A stretch of 23,213 nt of DNA from BM524 sp041554435. Its GTDB lineage: Bacteria; Bacteroidota; Bacteroidia; Bacteroidales; F082. How positions within the stretch are numbered: position 1 is the stretch's first letter; each line of letters opens with the position of its first letter. The stretch lies in NCBI GenBank assembly GCA_041554435.1, contig JBFFLX010000046.1:1-23213 (forward strand). The letters are read 5' to 3'. Below are positions 6,902-16,745 of the stretch, one piece after another. The notes beneath the pieces were generated by a model, which saw only the letters and a program-made list of their open reading frames with translations, was not told where the DNA came from and made no database searches. The translations under genes were made by a program, and so were the position numbers.

Positions 6902-9900
6902 TTATTTATTTATTACCTCATCCGATTCTAATTGTATTTCATTTAGTTTATCACGTTTCTTTTCGTAGCCTGCAATTTTCCCGATAAGGATAAATAACAT
7001 TGGATAGAAAAATACACCTAATATAGTGGCTAGTGTCATTCCACCCAGCAATGCCATTCCCATTACTTTACGTGCTTCAGCTCCCGATCCTGTGGCAACT
7101 ACGAGAGGGAAGATTCCGAAAATGAATGAGAATGCAGTCATAAGAATTGGACGAAACCTTGATTTAGCAGCACTTAATGCAGATTCCACAAGGGATAATC
7201 CCTTTTTAAACTCATCGTTAGCAAATTCCACAATAAGAATTGCATTTTTGGCTGCCATACCAATAAGCATTACAAATGAAACCTGTGCAAAAATGTTATT
7301 CTCAAAAGTCGGACTTATAAGTCGTCCCACCCAAAGAGCAAGCAATGCACCAAAAATTGCAAATGGGGTTCCCAACAAAATACTAAAGGGCAGCGACCAG
7401 CTTTCGTATTGAGCGGCTAAAATCAGGAATACAAAAACCAAAGAAAAAGTTAATATGATTCCCAGTGATCCGGAAGCCTGCTTTTCCTGATACGACATGG
7501 CGTTCCAGGCATAACTCATATCCTGCGGTAATACCTCTGCGGCAACTTCTTCCAGAGCATTCATGGCCTCGGCTGAAGTATATCCTTTGGCAGGGCTTCC
7601 TGTTACTTCTACAGCACGGAATAAGTTAAAACGGTTAGTATAATCAGGCCCGGAAATGTTTTTTACTGTTGTAAGAGTAGAAAGGGGTACCATATTTCCG
7701 GAAGAGTTTTTTACAAAGAAATTCGTAATCTGACTTTCGTCGATACGATATTCAGGTTCTGCCTGGATATAGGTTTTATATAATCGGCCGAATCGTGTAA
7801 AATCATTTACATAAGCCCCACCCATTAATGAACCAATGGTAGTATACAAATCATTCAAATTAACACCCAACTTCAATGCTTTTTCCTTGTCGATATCAAG
7901 ATATTTCTGAGGAACGTTGGCCTGGAAAGTTGTAAATGCGGCACCTATTTCAGGTCGTTTATTTGCCGCCACTATAAACTTCATAGTATTTTGCGATAAA
8001 TAGTCGGTTGTATTTCCACCTTTATCCTGCAGCATAATACTAAAACCTGAACCATTTCCTAATCCTGGTATAGCTGGAGGTCCGAAGGCAAATGCTTGTG
8101 CCGCTTTAATTTTTGTTGCCAAAAGAATATTTACTTTTTGAACGACCTCTTTTGCTGTATTTTCCCTATCGGCCCAATCTGAAAGAGTTACGAACATAAA
8201 TGCGTTGTTGGATGACATTGCACCCGATAAAAGGCTGAATCCTGTGGCGGTTGTAACATATTCTACTTCAGGAATGCTTTCCAATATTTTTTCCACGTCT
8301 TTTGCAACCACATCACTTCTTTGCAGACTTGCAGCATTGGGCAATTGTATGTTTACAAAGAAATAACCCATGTCCTCCTCTGGAATAAATCCTCCAGGAA
8401 CCGCTTTTCCAAATATAACTGCACCCAGTGATACGATTAAAATAAAAACTACTCCTCTTTTGATTTTTCGTGATATTATCCCACTAAAACTCATATACGC
8501 ATCGGTGGTAGATCCCATGAACTTATTAAATTTACCAAAAAACCATCCCAAAGGTCCTTTGTAAGGTTTTGGCTCTTTTAATAAAATGGAAGACAGGGCA
8601 GGGGAGAGAGAAAGTGCATTAACAGACGAAACCAGAACTGAAACTACGATGGTAATGGCAAATTGCTGGTAAAGTCGCCCGGTAATTCCCGCCATACCTG
8701 CAACCGGAATAAATACTGCTACTAACACCAGAGTTGTGGCAATTACAGGAGCAGTTACTTTACGCATAGCATCCAGAGTTGCTTGTCTGCTGGTCATTCC
8801 ATTGGCAATATTAACCTGTGTTGCCTCTACCACAACAATGGCATCGTCAACAACAATTCCAATGGCCAGCACCAGTCCCAGTAAACTCAAAACGTTTATG
8901 GTGAATCCCAATAAAGGGAAAAAGATAAATGCACCAATAAGTGAAACAGGAATTGCTATGGTAGGAATAAGAGTTGCTCTCCAGTCCTGAATAAATATAA
9001 AAACCACTAAAACTACGAGTATTACAGCTATAATAAGAGTAACAACTATATCTCTTAATCCAGCAGTAATTGGAGCCGTTGAATCCAGTGAAACTTCATA
9101 TTTTACACTTTCAGGGAATTTCTTTTTAAGCAAATTCATTTCCTCGATTACCTTAGCAGCAAGTTCCACAGCATTAGACCCTGGAGCCTGGTAAAGGGCT
9201 ATAGCAGAACAAACCTCACCGTTTAAGCGTGTAAAAGAACTATAGGTTTCAACACCGAGGTTTATTGTTGCTACATCTTTAAGTTTTACCTGCGAGCCTT
9301 CGGCGGTAGTTCTTATTACTATTTCACCAAAAGCTTCGGGAGAGTTAAACCTTTCCGGTAATCTAACTGTGTATGTAAACTCTGTTCCTGCGGGGGCCGG
9401 CTCCGCGCCAAATTTACCACCGGGAACTATTATATTCTGCTGATTTATAGCATTTAATATCTCAGGAATTGTTAATCCCATTTGTGCCAGGCGGTCGGGT
9501 TTTATCCAAATTCTCATTGAATAGTCGGAGGCTCCCAGAACATTAACCCGGCCTATTCCCTTAATCCTGGCAAGTTGATCTTTAATGTTTATTAATGCGT
9601 AGTTGCCCAGAAAATCCTGATCATAACGACCGTCAGAAGTAAGTGTAATTAACATTAATATATTAGGAAGTGACTTCTCTGTTGTAACACCCATTTTTGT
9701 CACCTGTTGGGGAAGTTTTGCCGAGGCAGCAGAAACTCTGTTCTGTGCTAAAACAGTATTCATGTCAGGATCGGTTCCCACGTCAAAAGAGATGTCAATA
9801 TTCATACTACCATCGTTGGCGTTGGTAGATTTCATATAAATCATATTGTCTACACCGTTTATTTGTTGTTCTAAAGGTGTTGCAACACTTTCTTCTACAC

Positions 9901-10078
9901 TAATTGCATTTGCTCCTGTATAATTAGCTCGTACCTGTACAATGGGAGGGGTCAGATTTGGATATTGCTCGATGGGTAAACTCAACATCGACAATACCCC
10001 AACAATAACAATGATTATGGCTATAACCATCGCAACTATCGGTCTGTGAACGAAAAAATTTCCTTTACTTTCAGCCAT
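6902..10078 (-). CDS. RND multidrug efflux permease (HAE1/AcrB family)
   Basis: A 1058-residue inner-membrane pump of full family length, two repeats of a 6-TM bundle each with a large periplasmic loop. The proton-relay Asp pair lies in TM4 (VVDDAIVVVE, D411/D412, equivalent to AcrB D407/D408), and the essential TM10 lysine is K944 (GMAAKNAILIVEF). Typical AcrB landmarks include FFVHRPI near the N terminus, YPNLTPPIV (39-47) and PGGFIPEEDMGYF (561-573). The frame extends upstream to 10120 but would overlap the adaptor gene; the ATG at 10078 gives the standard N terminus and a 4-bp gap. It is expected to export hydrophobic or amphiphilic drugs, detergents or metabolites by proton antiport. Confidence 0.96.
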   Translation of the reverse strand: MAESKGNFFVHRPIVAMVIAIIIVIVGVLSMLSLPIEQYPNLTPPIVQVRANYTGANAISVEESVATPLEQQINGVDNMIYMKSTNANDGSMNIDISFDVGTDPDMNTVLAQNRVSAASAKLPQQVTKMGVTTEKSLPNILMLITLTSDGRYDQDFLGNYALINIKDQLARIKGIGRVNVLGASDYSMRIWIKPDRLAQMGLTIPEILNAINQQNIIVPGGKFGAEPAPAGTEFTYTVRLPERFNSPEAFGEIVIRTTAEGSQVKLKDVATINLGVETYSSFTRLNGEVCSAIALYQAPGSNAVELAAKVIEEMNLLKKKFPESVKYEVSLDSTAPITAGLRDIVVTLIIAVILVVLVVFIFIQDWRATLIPTIAIPVSLIGAFIFFPLLGFTINVLSLLGLVLAIGIVVDDAIVVVEATQVNIANGMTSRQATLDAMRKVTAPVIATTLVLVAVFIPVAGMAGITGRLYQQFAITIVVSVLVSSVNALSLSPALSSILLKEPKPYKGPLGWFFGKFNKFMGSTTDAYMSFSGIISRKIKRGVVFILIVSLGAVIFGKAVPGGFIPEEDMGYFFVNIQLPNAASLQRSDVVAKDVEKILESIPEVEYVTTATGFSLLSGAMSSNNAFMFVTLSDWADRENTAKEVVQKVNILLATKIKAAQAFAFGPPAIPGLGNGSGFSIMLQDKGGNTTDYLSQNTMKFIVAANKRPEIGAAFTTFQANVPQKYLDIDKEKALKLGVNLNDLYTTIGSLMGGAYVNDFTRFGRLYKTYIQAEPEYRIDESQITNFFVKNSSGNMVPLSTLTTVKNISGPDYTNRFNLFRAVEVTGSPAKGYTSAEAMNALEEVAAEVLPQDMSYAWNAMSYQEKQASGSLGIILTFSLVFVFLILAAQYESWSLPFSILLGTPFAIFGALLALWVGRLISPTFENNIFAQVSFVMLIGMAAKNAILIVEFANDEFKKGLSLVESALSAAKSRFRPILMTAFSFIFGIFPLVVATGSGAEARKVMGMALLGGMTLATILGVFFYPMLFILIGKIAGYEKKRDKLNEIQLESDEVINK

Positions 10079-10082
10079 TGTT

Positions 10083-11255
10083 TTAATTTTGAGTTTCCTT
10101 GCTCTTACTTTTGAATTCAATTACTTTGGGTTTAACCATCGCACCTTCCGATACTTTTTGGAGTGCATCGATAACCACTTTGTCTTTTGCCTCCAGCCCT
10201 TTTTCGATTAGCCAGTAGTCGTTAATTCTTGGACCTACATTTATTTGCTTTGTTTCAACACGATTGCTATCGTTAACTACATAAACTGAGTATTGCCCCT
10301 GAAGTTCACTTACACATCTCTGAGGTATAAGAATTGCATCTTTTACAACGTTTACTTTTATTCGTACTTTAGCGTATAAACCGGGCCGTAAGAGTCCTGA
10401 AGGGTTTGGGAAAACTGCTTGTATCAATATTGACCCAGTATTTGGATCTACACTTCTGTCGACAAAGTTAATACTTCCTTGTTCTTCATATGTTGAACCG
10501 TCGGCAAGTATTAGTTTTATGTCGGGGTCGTATTTTTCAGGGCGTACGGTCTTTCCTTCTTCAATATTTATGGCTTTACGTGCCAGCTCAATATAATCGC
10601 CTTCACTTAGGTAAAATTCCACTAATATAGAGTCGGTAATAGAAACAGTATTAAGGATAACAGGATTTGGATTCTGTCCCACAAACTCACCTCTTTTAGC
10701 ATTAGTTTTTCCTATCAGTCCATTAATTGGAGATTTAACGCTACAATAACCCAAATCAATTTTAGCTAATTCAAGGCTCGACTTAGCAGCCTCTACATAC
10801 GCCTTAGCGGCCTCATATTGGGCAACAGCAGCGTCCAGGTCGCTTTTGCTTACTGCATTTATTTCAGCCAGAGGTTTTATTCTGTTTAGATCACTTTCTG
10901 CTTTAACCATAGATGTTTTGGCTTCCGCTAATTTACTTTGTTCAACGGCCACCTTTGCTTTATAAGTCTGCTGGTCGATGGTGTATAAAAGCTGACCTTT
11001 TTTTACCAAATTTCCTTCCTGAAAATGTATTCCTTCCAGAAAACCACTAACTCTGGCTCTGATAGGAATATCACTGCTGCCATAAATTTGTCCTACAAAA
11101 TCCCTGTATATGGGGACATCTTTCTGCAATGCTTCTATAACGGTTATTTCCGGAATTGGCGCTTGTGTATTGCTATTATTACTGCTGCAGGAAAACATTA
11201 ACAATGCAATAGTAGTCAAACTAATACTGAATAATAAATGCGAAAATTTGCTCAT
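10083..11255 (-). CDS. RND periplasmic adaptor (AcrA-type membrane fusion protein)
   Basis: A 390-residue lipoprotein adaptor with lipobox ending at Cys23 (MFSC). The order is characteristic: first half of the lipoyl domain (RARVSGFLEGI...EGNLVKKGQLLYTID, ~66-94), alpha-helical hairpin (~97-167, rich in Ala/Glu), second lipoyl half (CSVKSPINGLIGKTNAKRGEFV, ~171-192), then beta-barrel and membrane-proximal domains with LLRPGLYAKVRI. It bridges the pump and the outer-membrane channel. It is first of the three pump genes and 71 bp downstream of the GNAT-like gene. No regulator gene is adjacent. Confidence 0.95.
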   Translation of the reverse strand: MSKFSHLLFSISLTTIALLMFSCSSNNSNTQAPIPEITVIEALQKDVPIYRDFVGQIYGSSDIPIRARVSGFLEGIHFQEGNLVKKGQLLYTIDQQTYKAKVAVEQSKLAEAKTSMVKAESDLNRIKPLAEINAVSKSDLDAAVAQYEAAKAYVEAAKSSLELAKIDLGYCSVKSPINGLIGKTNAKRGEFVGQNPNPVILNTVSITDSILVEFYLSEGDYIELARKAINIEEGKTVRPEKYDPDIKLILADGSTYEEQGSINFVDRSVDPNTGSILIQAVFPNPSGLLRPGLYAKVRIKVNVVKDAILIPQRCVSELQGQYSVYVVNDSNRVETKQINVGPRINDYWLIEKGLEAKDKVVIDALQKVSEGAMVKPKVIEFKSKSKETQN

Positions 11256-11326
11256 TTAATTAAGAGTTTATGTGAATATTAGTGAGAACTAAGATAATTA
11301 TTTTATGTTTTCTTTGTAGAAAAAAA

Positions 11327-12502
11327 TTATATAAGTTTTGCTCTCTTAAATTCTTTGCTTCTATCGAATAGGTAACGGTAAGTAATGTGAACTTTCCTGA
11401 CATCTGCATTAAGAGATTTTACCAATTTTATCATTTTAGGATTAAAATCTCCTATCCAGTTCATTTCCAGGTCGGTATATTGCAAACCTTCTCCAACTTC
11501 TTCTTCAAAATAGTTTATCATACCATCAGTAATTTTCTTTCCCTGGAATTCAGGCACAACGCCGAATATTAATCCCAAAGCACGTTTGCTCTGCTTCCTG
11601 ACTTTTAAGTCAAATAATAGCCTTAGTTTGTTTATCAAATGAAATTTACCATTGAATTTTTTAATAATTGGATTTAAATCAGGTATCATAAGAAAAAAGG
11701 CAATTGGTTTGTTTTTATGATAAGCGAATATCAATAATTTTGGATCAATAATTTGTTTTAAACTATTGAAAAGCGCATTGGCATGTTTTTTCGACAAGGG
11801 TTTAACTCCGGGGAATTTAGCCCATGCAGCATTAAATACTTCAAGAAAATTATCAGCAGATTTTTCCGTATTTCTTTTGTCGTGTATACCAAAAGTTATA
11901 TCGGGTTCTTCTTTTTTAAGTGCCATGGCATTTTCTGTAATTTTAGGGTCTATTAGGCCAACTTTAAGTTTTGTATGGTATGTAAACTGGTTGAAATAAT
12001 TTTGAAAGCCATAGTTTTCAAACAATTCATTATAATATTCAAAATTATATGGCATATTATAAACAGGTTCGTAAAATCCTTCTTTAAGGCATCCCCAGAA
12101 GTTTTCACGAGATCCAAAATTAACCGGACCGTCCATTGCTTCCATACCTTTGCTAATAAGCCATTGCTTAGCCGCATCGAACATCATATTAGCCGCATCC
12201 TGATTATTGATGCAATCAAAAAACCCAATACCACCTGTTGGCTGATCTTCTTTATCTGAAGATTTTGTGTCGTAAAATGCTGCAATTCTTCCTATTATCT
12301 CATTACCATCCTTTAATATCCAACGAATTAGTTCTCCTGTTTTAAAGGATTTGTTTTTCTTTGGATTAAATACTTTTTCCAAATCAGAGTCGAGATACCT
12401 TACCCAGTTTTTGTCATTTTTATATAGTTTGGAAGGGAAGTTCAGGAATTGTGTGTTAGAATTTTTATCTGTTACCTCTATAAGTTTGAAATTGCCACTC
12501 AT
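11327..12502 (-). CDS. GNAT-fold (YghO-like) acyltransferase-related protein
   Basis: A 391-residue cytoplasmic protein. The start (IEVTDKNSNTQFLNFPSKLYKNDKNWV) and the segment GGIGFFDCINN...AKQWLISKGMEAMDGPVNFGSRENFWG (~90-135) resemble the conserved family typified by E. coli YghO, predicted acyl-CoA N-acyltransferases. A second GNAT-like half follows: KLLIFAYHKNKPIAFFLMIPD (~253-273) and a C-terminal EFQGKKITDGMINYFEEE with an IGDFNPKMIKLVKSL motif near the end. Two GNAT-like halves in one chain is usual for this family, but substrate and activity are unknown. It lies in line with, and upstream of, the efflux genes, so a shared transcript is possible. Confidence 0.65.
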   Translation of the reverse strand: MSGNFKLIEVTDKNSNTQFLNFPSKLYKNDKNWVRYLDSDLEKVFNPKKNKSFKTGELIRWILKDGNEIIGRIAAFYDTKSSDKEDQPTGGIGFFDCINNQDAANMMFDAAKQWLISKGMEAMDGPVNFGSRENFWGCLKEGFYEPVYNMPYNFEYYNELFENYGFQNYFNQFTYHTKLKVGLIDPKITENAMALKKEEPDITFGIHDKRNTEKSADNFLEVFNAAWAKFPGVKPLSKKHANALFNSLKQIIDPKLLIFAYHKNKPIAFFLMIPDLNPIIKKFNGKFHLINKLRLLFDLKVRKQSKRALGLIFGVVPEFQGKKITDGMINYFEEEVGEGLQYTDLEMNWIGDFNPKMIKLVKSLNADVRKVHITYRYLFDRSKEFKRAKLI

Positions 12503-12575
12503 AAATGCTCTGTTTTTTTTTGTAAAAGTATAAAAAATAAAAAATCACCAATTTTAATTAATCTGTGGATATAAA

Positions 12576-13859
12576 CTAATTATTAACCATAGTATTTTTC
12601 TCCACCGATAAAGTTTGCCTCTTCTTTGTTTTTAATAGCATAGTTGCAAATAGTCCAATAAATGAAAATCCTATTAATACTATATAAAAATGATGGTATC
12701 CTGGCAAACCCGGGCTCGAATCAAGCAATCTGCCGGCAAGAGAATTAAAAAATACATCGGGTGTATAACCCAATACTGAAATAACTCCCACTGCTGTGCC
12801 TGTGGAGATTATTGGTATTTTAGTTTCTTCGATAAGTGCAAAATAAACTCCTCTTAGAGCATAAACAGCAATAAATGAAATTATTAGGTTGGCCATTAAA
12901 ATAAGTATATTATTTTGGTTTGGGCTTATTAATGTAAGAAGAAAATAAACTATTGTTAAGATAGAAAAACTAATACTGATAATTTTTTTACCGCTAAATC
13001 TATCCACTAAAAATCCTGCTGCAATTGCTCCCAGGGGTCGCAGAAAAGCCGCATATGAAACAAACTCGGAAGCCTCCACTTCATTCATATTCATAAAATC
13101 AACGGCATAAAGTGAGTAGTAATCTAATCCTTTGTATGCACTATAGGCACAAACCACAACTATAGCCTGTAGCCAAACGTTTCTATTTCTAATTACACTT
13201 ATTAAATTGTAATTAGTATTTGTTTTCTTATGATTTATTGGCTTGTCTTCAGGGATTACTATCCATATCAAAATACCTGCAAGAAATGTGAAAATTGTGT
13301 AAAGCCAAATAACTGATTTAATAGCAGTTATTCTTTCTTCATTAGTAATTGCTGTGATTTCATGACCAAAACTAACAGAGAGGAGGTAAACTGCCAGGGT
13401 AGAAACTAATGCTGCTGCTAAGCCACGTCCTCCGTCAAGTAAGCCGAAAGCTTTGCCCTGGGCAAGACTTCCTCCCCACTTACGGGTAGTTTTTATCATG
13501 GGTGCCCAAAAAAGAAAAATTGTTGTTAATCCCCACCATGCAAAAAGAAAATATAGTTCTGTAATTCCCGGCATAAACGACATATAAATTCCACCTAAGG
13601 CTGTAGCAAACAATGATAAAGTCATTAGTTTCCTTCCTGAAAATCTGTCGGCAATAATTCCTCCGGGAAAATAACTCAGCATGGCCAATATCCCATATGG
13701 AAATACAATATCGCCAAGTTGGGTGTTTGTTAGATTAAAAGCTTGGAGTAGGGTAGGCCTGAAAAAACGTGCAATATGAAATGGCAGACTGAAAATCATT
13801 TCGCCTGCGAAAATCAAACTAAAAATTATTAACCATTTTGATGTTTTTATTTTCAACAT
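12576..13859 (-). CDS. MFS transporter
   Basis: A 427-residue inner-membrane protein with about 12 hydrophobic segments in two halves. The major-facilitator loop motif is present twice: GGIIADRFSGRK (67-77) between TM2 and TM3, and GFLVDRFSGKK (282-292) at the equivalent place in the second half. The substrate is unknown; conserved charged/aromatic features in TM1 (HIARFFRPTLLQAF) recall organic-anion or sugar-phosphate-type facilitators, but this is weak. It starts 17 bp after the DksA-like gene and ends 73 bp before the GNAT-like gene. Confidence 0.88.
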   Translation of the reverse strand: MLKIKTSKWLIIFSLIFAGEMIFSLPFHIARFFRPTLLQAFNLTNTQLGDIVFPYGILAMLSYFPGGIIADRFSGRKLMTLSLFATALGGIYMSFMPGITELYFLFAWWGLTTIFLFWAPMIKTTRKWGGSLAQGKAFGLLDGGRGLAAALVSTLAVYLLSVSFGHEITAITNEERITAIKSVIWLYTIFTFLAGILIWIVIPEDKPINHKKTNTNYNLISVIRNRNVWLQAIVVVCAYSAYKGLDYYSLYAVDFMNMNEVEASEFVSYAAFLRPLGAIAAGFLVDRFSGKKIISISFSILTIVYFLLTLISPNQNNILILMANLIISFIAVYALRGVYFALIEETKIPIISTGTAVGVISVLGYTPDVFFNSLAGRLLDSSPGLPGYHHFYIVLIGFSFIGLFATMLLKTKKRQTLSVEKNTMVNN

Positions 13860-13876
13860 CTTTTAATTTGCTTTTA

Positions 13877-14212
13877 TTAATGCCTTTGAGCACATTTTAT
13901 GCATAAAGAACCTGGCATAAGTAGTAAACGCTGTATAGCAATTTCTTCTCCGCAATGTATGCACTTTCCAAAATTATCATCATTTATGCTACTCAAAGAA
14001 ATATTTATTTTTTTAAGTTTTTCTTGTGCTTTTTGAAGTGCTGCCTCGCTGATTCCTCTATTGTTAATGGCATCCATTCTGCTAACCCTGCCTATGGCAC
14101 AGTCGGGTTCTATGGGTTGCGATAACTCTTTAAGTTCTTCTATCTTGACTAATACCTTTGCTTTTTCCGATATAAGGTATTCGTGTATTTTCTTTCTTTC
14201 TTCTGTTTCCAT
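13877..14212 (-). CDS. DksA/TraR-family zinc-finger protein
   Basis: A 111-residue protein with an N-terminal coiled-coil region (residues ~5-33), a linker carrying AIGRVSRMDAINNRG (39-53), a second helix, and a C-terminal C4 zinc finger: CIHC (Cys84/Cys87) and CIKC (Cys104/Cys107). This order matches the DksA/TraR superfamily, which enters the RNA polymerase secondary channel. The acidic tip residues of classical DksA are not obvious, so it may be one of the shorter relatives. The frame continues upstream to 14272, but the ATG at 14212 gives the normal N terminus METEERKKIHEYL. It heads the minus-strand run and is divergent from the first kinase, separated by 154 bp. Confidence 0.85.
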   Translation of the reverse strand: METEERKKIHEYLISEKAKVLVKIEELKELSQPIEPDCAIGRVSRMDAINNRGISEAALQKAQEKLKKINISLSSINDDNFGKCIHCGEEIAIQRLLLMPGSLCIKCAQRH

Positions 14213-14366
14213 AATAATTTTAGCAAAGTAAAGAAAATTCAGAAATTCGAAAATTTGTTCATTGTGAAGCAAATATTAGTTTCATAAAGTTAAAACCATG
14301 TGGTATATTTTGTATATTGCGTTATTAAAGCTATAATTTATTATTGTGAACTGACTGGTAAACTGT

Positions 14367-16550
14367 ATGAATAAAAATAAAGTTGTAAGTTATTCTGGAT
14401 TACTTCTAATACTAGTATTTTACTTTGTTGGAAACATATGTAAAGCAAGCGAAACAGAAAATGAATTTGAAAAATCAGATACCCTGAAGATCAACATGTA
14501 TATTGATCAGCTTTTAAAGTATATCAACGTTAAACCTGACAGTGCTATGTTTTATGTCGACTCTTTGATGGACTTATCAAGTAAATCAAATAATAGTTTT
14601 GGACTTTTTAAAGCCTATAATGCTCGTGGAATATATTATTGGATGTATGGTGAATTCGATAGCGCTCTGGTAAATTATAAGAAGGCATTAGAGTATTCGG
14701 TATTAACACCACAATTTAGAAATAAGGCTCTGGTTTTAGGTAATATTGGACTTTTGTACAGCAATATGTTTGCAACCGACAGTGCTATTAAATATTTAGG
14801 TGATTGTATTGAATATTCTATAACTAACAAAGTTAATGACATGGTAACTAAGGCCAGGTTTGATCTTGCGAAACTTTATCTAAATCAAGCAAATTATATT
14901 GAGGCAGTTAAAAATTTGAATATGACATTGGATAGTCTTGAAGTAAGCCCTAATTCTAGACTAAATTTGTTGGCAACTGATATGCTTGGAACTTTATATT
15001 ATCATGTTGAAGATTTCGAGCAGTCGATAAAATACTATAATAAAGCAATAAAATTAGATATTGAAAATGAACAAATAAATATTTTGTCAGGCATATACAT
15101 AAATATAGCCCAAGATTATTTAAACCTAAAACATGATGTCGATTCTGCTTTTTATTATTTCAACAAAGCCTTGGATGCTTCCAACGATTACGAAAAAGAT
15201 TATGTTGAACTTAATGTAAATATTGGTATTGGTAATATTTATATGAACGAGCAAAAGTATGATTCTGCATTTATATATTATTCAAAAGTGATAAATAGTC
15301 AGAGTGTAAATGTTGCGCCCAGTAATAAAGCCGCTGCATACATAAATATTGGAATTTATTATTTGGAGAAAAAAGATTATAAAAATGCAGATACTTTTCT
15401 TACTGAAGGGCTGGCAATAGCTGATAGTGCAGGAATAATTAACTACCAAAATATTGGCCTAAGAAATATGATTCGACTTAAAAGAGAAACTAATCGTTTT
15501 GATGAAGGTTTAGCCTATGTAGATGTTTATAATTTAATACGTGATAGCCTTGAGAAACAAAACACTAAACAAAGATTAGAAAAAATTAAGTTTGAAAAGT
15601 ACCTTGCTGATCAGGAATATAATATCAGGTTATTAGAAAAAGAGAATATACTTAAAGCACGATTGATAAGAAACAGAAGTATTTTGCTGGGCATTTCAAT
15701 TTTTGCGGCATTAATCTTATTAATTTATCTGATAAATATTTTTATTAACAGAACGAAAATAAAGCGATTAGCAAGTGAATTGGCAAGGAAGAATGAGGAT
15801 TTAGAAAATGTAAACGAAGAATTGAATACTGTAAATGAAGAACTGACTGTTCAACAATCCAGGTTAATGGAGGCAAATAAGACAAAGGACAAATTTTTCG
15901 CCATTATTGGTCATGATTTGAAAAGTCCTTTTAATAGTCTGCTGGGATTTTTAAGTTTATTAACTTCAGATTGGGATTTACTTGATGATGTTGAGAAAAA
16001 AACAATAGTCAATAAATTGTATAATAACACCTTAGGTACATTTAAGTTGCTTGAAGATTTGTTGGATTGGGGTAAAACACAAAGGGGTTTAGTAACCTTA
16101 AATAGAGAAGTATTTAAAATACGACCTATAATAGATGAAATATTGGATGTTATTAAAAGTCAGGTAAAACAAAAAGAAATTGATTTAAGCATCAGAGTTA
16201 AAGATGATTTTGAAGTAAACACCGATCTGCGCTTATTTTCTCATATAATGTTAAACCTTTTAAATAACGCTATTAAGTTTACACCAAAAGGAGGTGAAAT
16301 AAGCATTGTAAGTAATGATGAAAATGGAGTGAAAAAGATCTGTGTTAAGGATAGCGGCATAGGTTTTCCTAAAGATAAAATTAATAGCGTATTTGACTTT
16401 GATTTTAATTTTAACCGCTCAGGTACCGAAAATGAAAAGAGTTCGGGTATGGGTTTAATACTCTGTTCCGAATATGCCCGCATAATGGAGGCAAAACTAA
16501 GTCTGGAAAGTGAAGAAAATAAAGGAAGTACTTTTTGTTTAACTCTTTAG
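14367..16550 (+). CDS. TPR-sensor membrane histidine kinase (first of tandem pair)
   Basis: A 727-residue protein. It has an N-terminal signal segment (~8-27), a periplasmic region of about seven to eight tetratricopeptide repeats (~80-390, units such as ARGIYYWMYGEFDSALVNYKK), a transmembrane helix (~438-460), and a four-heptad coiled coil rich in NEEL (~476-507). HisKA follows with phospho-acceptor His516 in GHDLKSPF, then HATPase: N box LNLLNNAIKF (629-638), G1 DSGIGFP (662-668), G2 SSGMGL (692-697). All kinase motifs are intact. It has no receiver domain, and no response regulator lies in the window, so the partner is unknown. It is collinear with the next gene and clearly its paralogue. 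Confidence 0.93.
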   Translation: MNKNKVVSYSGLLLILVFYFVGNICKASETENEFEKSDTLKINMYIDQLLKYINVKPDSAMFYVDSLMDLSSKSNNSFGLFKAYNARGIYYWMYGEFDSALVNYKKALEYSVLTPQFRNKALVLGNIGLLYSNMFATDSAIKYLGDCIEYSITNKVNDMVTKARFDLAKLYLNQANYIEAVKNLNMTLDSLEVSPNSRLNLLATDMLGTLYYHVEDFEQSIKYYNKAIKLDIENEQINILSGIYINIAQDYLNLKHDVDSAFYYFNKALDASNDYEKDYVELNVNIGIGNIYMNEQKYDSAFIYYSKVINSQSVNVAPSNKAAAYINIGIYYLEKKDYKNADTFLTEGLAIADSAGIINYQNIGLRNMIRLKRETNRFDEGLAYVDVYNLIRDSLEKQNTKQRLEKIKFEKYLADQEYNIRLLEKENILKARLIRNRSILLGISIFAALILLIYLINIFINRTKIKRLASELARKNEDLENVNEELNTVNEELTVQQSRLMEANKTKDKFFAIIGHDLKSPFNSLLGFLSLLTSDWDLLDDVEKKTIVNKLYNNTLGTFKLLEDLLDWGKTQRGLVTLNREVFKIRPIIDEILDVIKSQVKQKEIDLSIRVKDDFEVNTDLRLFSHIMLNLLNNAIKFTPKGGEISIVSNDENGVKKICVKDSGIGFPKDKINSVFDFDFNFNRSGTENEKSSGMGLILCSEYARIMEAKLSLESEENKGSTFCLTL

Positions 16551-16582
16551 AGAAATATTATTAATAATAAATAAACATTAGT

Positions 16583-16615
16583 ATGCTTTCTGTTTGTACA
16601 ATAAAAAGCATTTTT
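16583..16615 (+). terminator. Weak hairpin terminator between the two kinases
   Basis: ATGCTTT at 16583-16589 pairs with AAAGCAT at 16605-16611 around a 15-nt loop, followed by five T (16611-16615). It lies 33 bp after the stop of the first kinase. The 7-bp, AT-rich stem makes it a weak candidate; if real, the kinases are separate transcripts. Confidence 0.42.
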
Positions 16616-16745
16616 CTCCTCTACTAATATTAACTTTTTTAAAGTTTTTGAACACATTATTATTCAGAATGCCAGGGAGTTACAATTTGTTTAAACCATC
16701 TCTTTCATGTATCATATTGGTATTTATTAATAATTTAGGTGCAAC

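Noticed and set aside
7026..7412. A 128-codon open frame on the + strand opposite the RND pump, and similar + strand frames across 5502-9000.
   Set aside because: They are antisense to a clearly conserved pump and channel, have low-complexity composition, and show no recognisable domain; they are shadow frames.
10079..10120. An upstream start for the RND pump that would overlap the adaptor gene by 38 bp.
   Set aside because: The ATG at 10078 gives the standard MAESKGNFFVHRPI-type N terminus and a 4-bp intergenic gap; the extension is highly basic and unlike the family.
14213..14272. A 20-residue N-terminal extension of the DksA-like protein.
   Set aside because: The extension is hydrophobic/aromatic and lies in the intergenic region divergent from the kinase; the internal Met gives the expected coiled-coil start.
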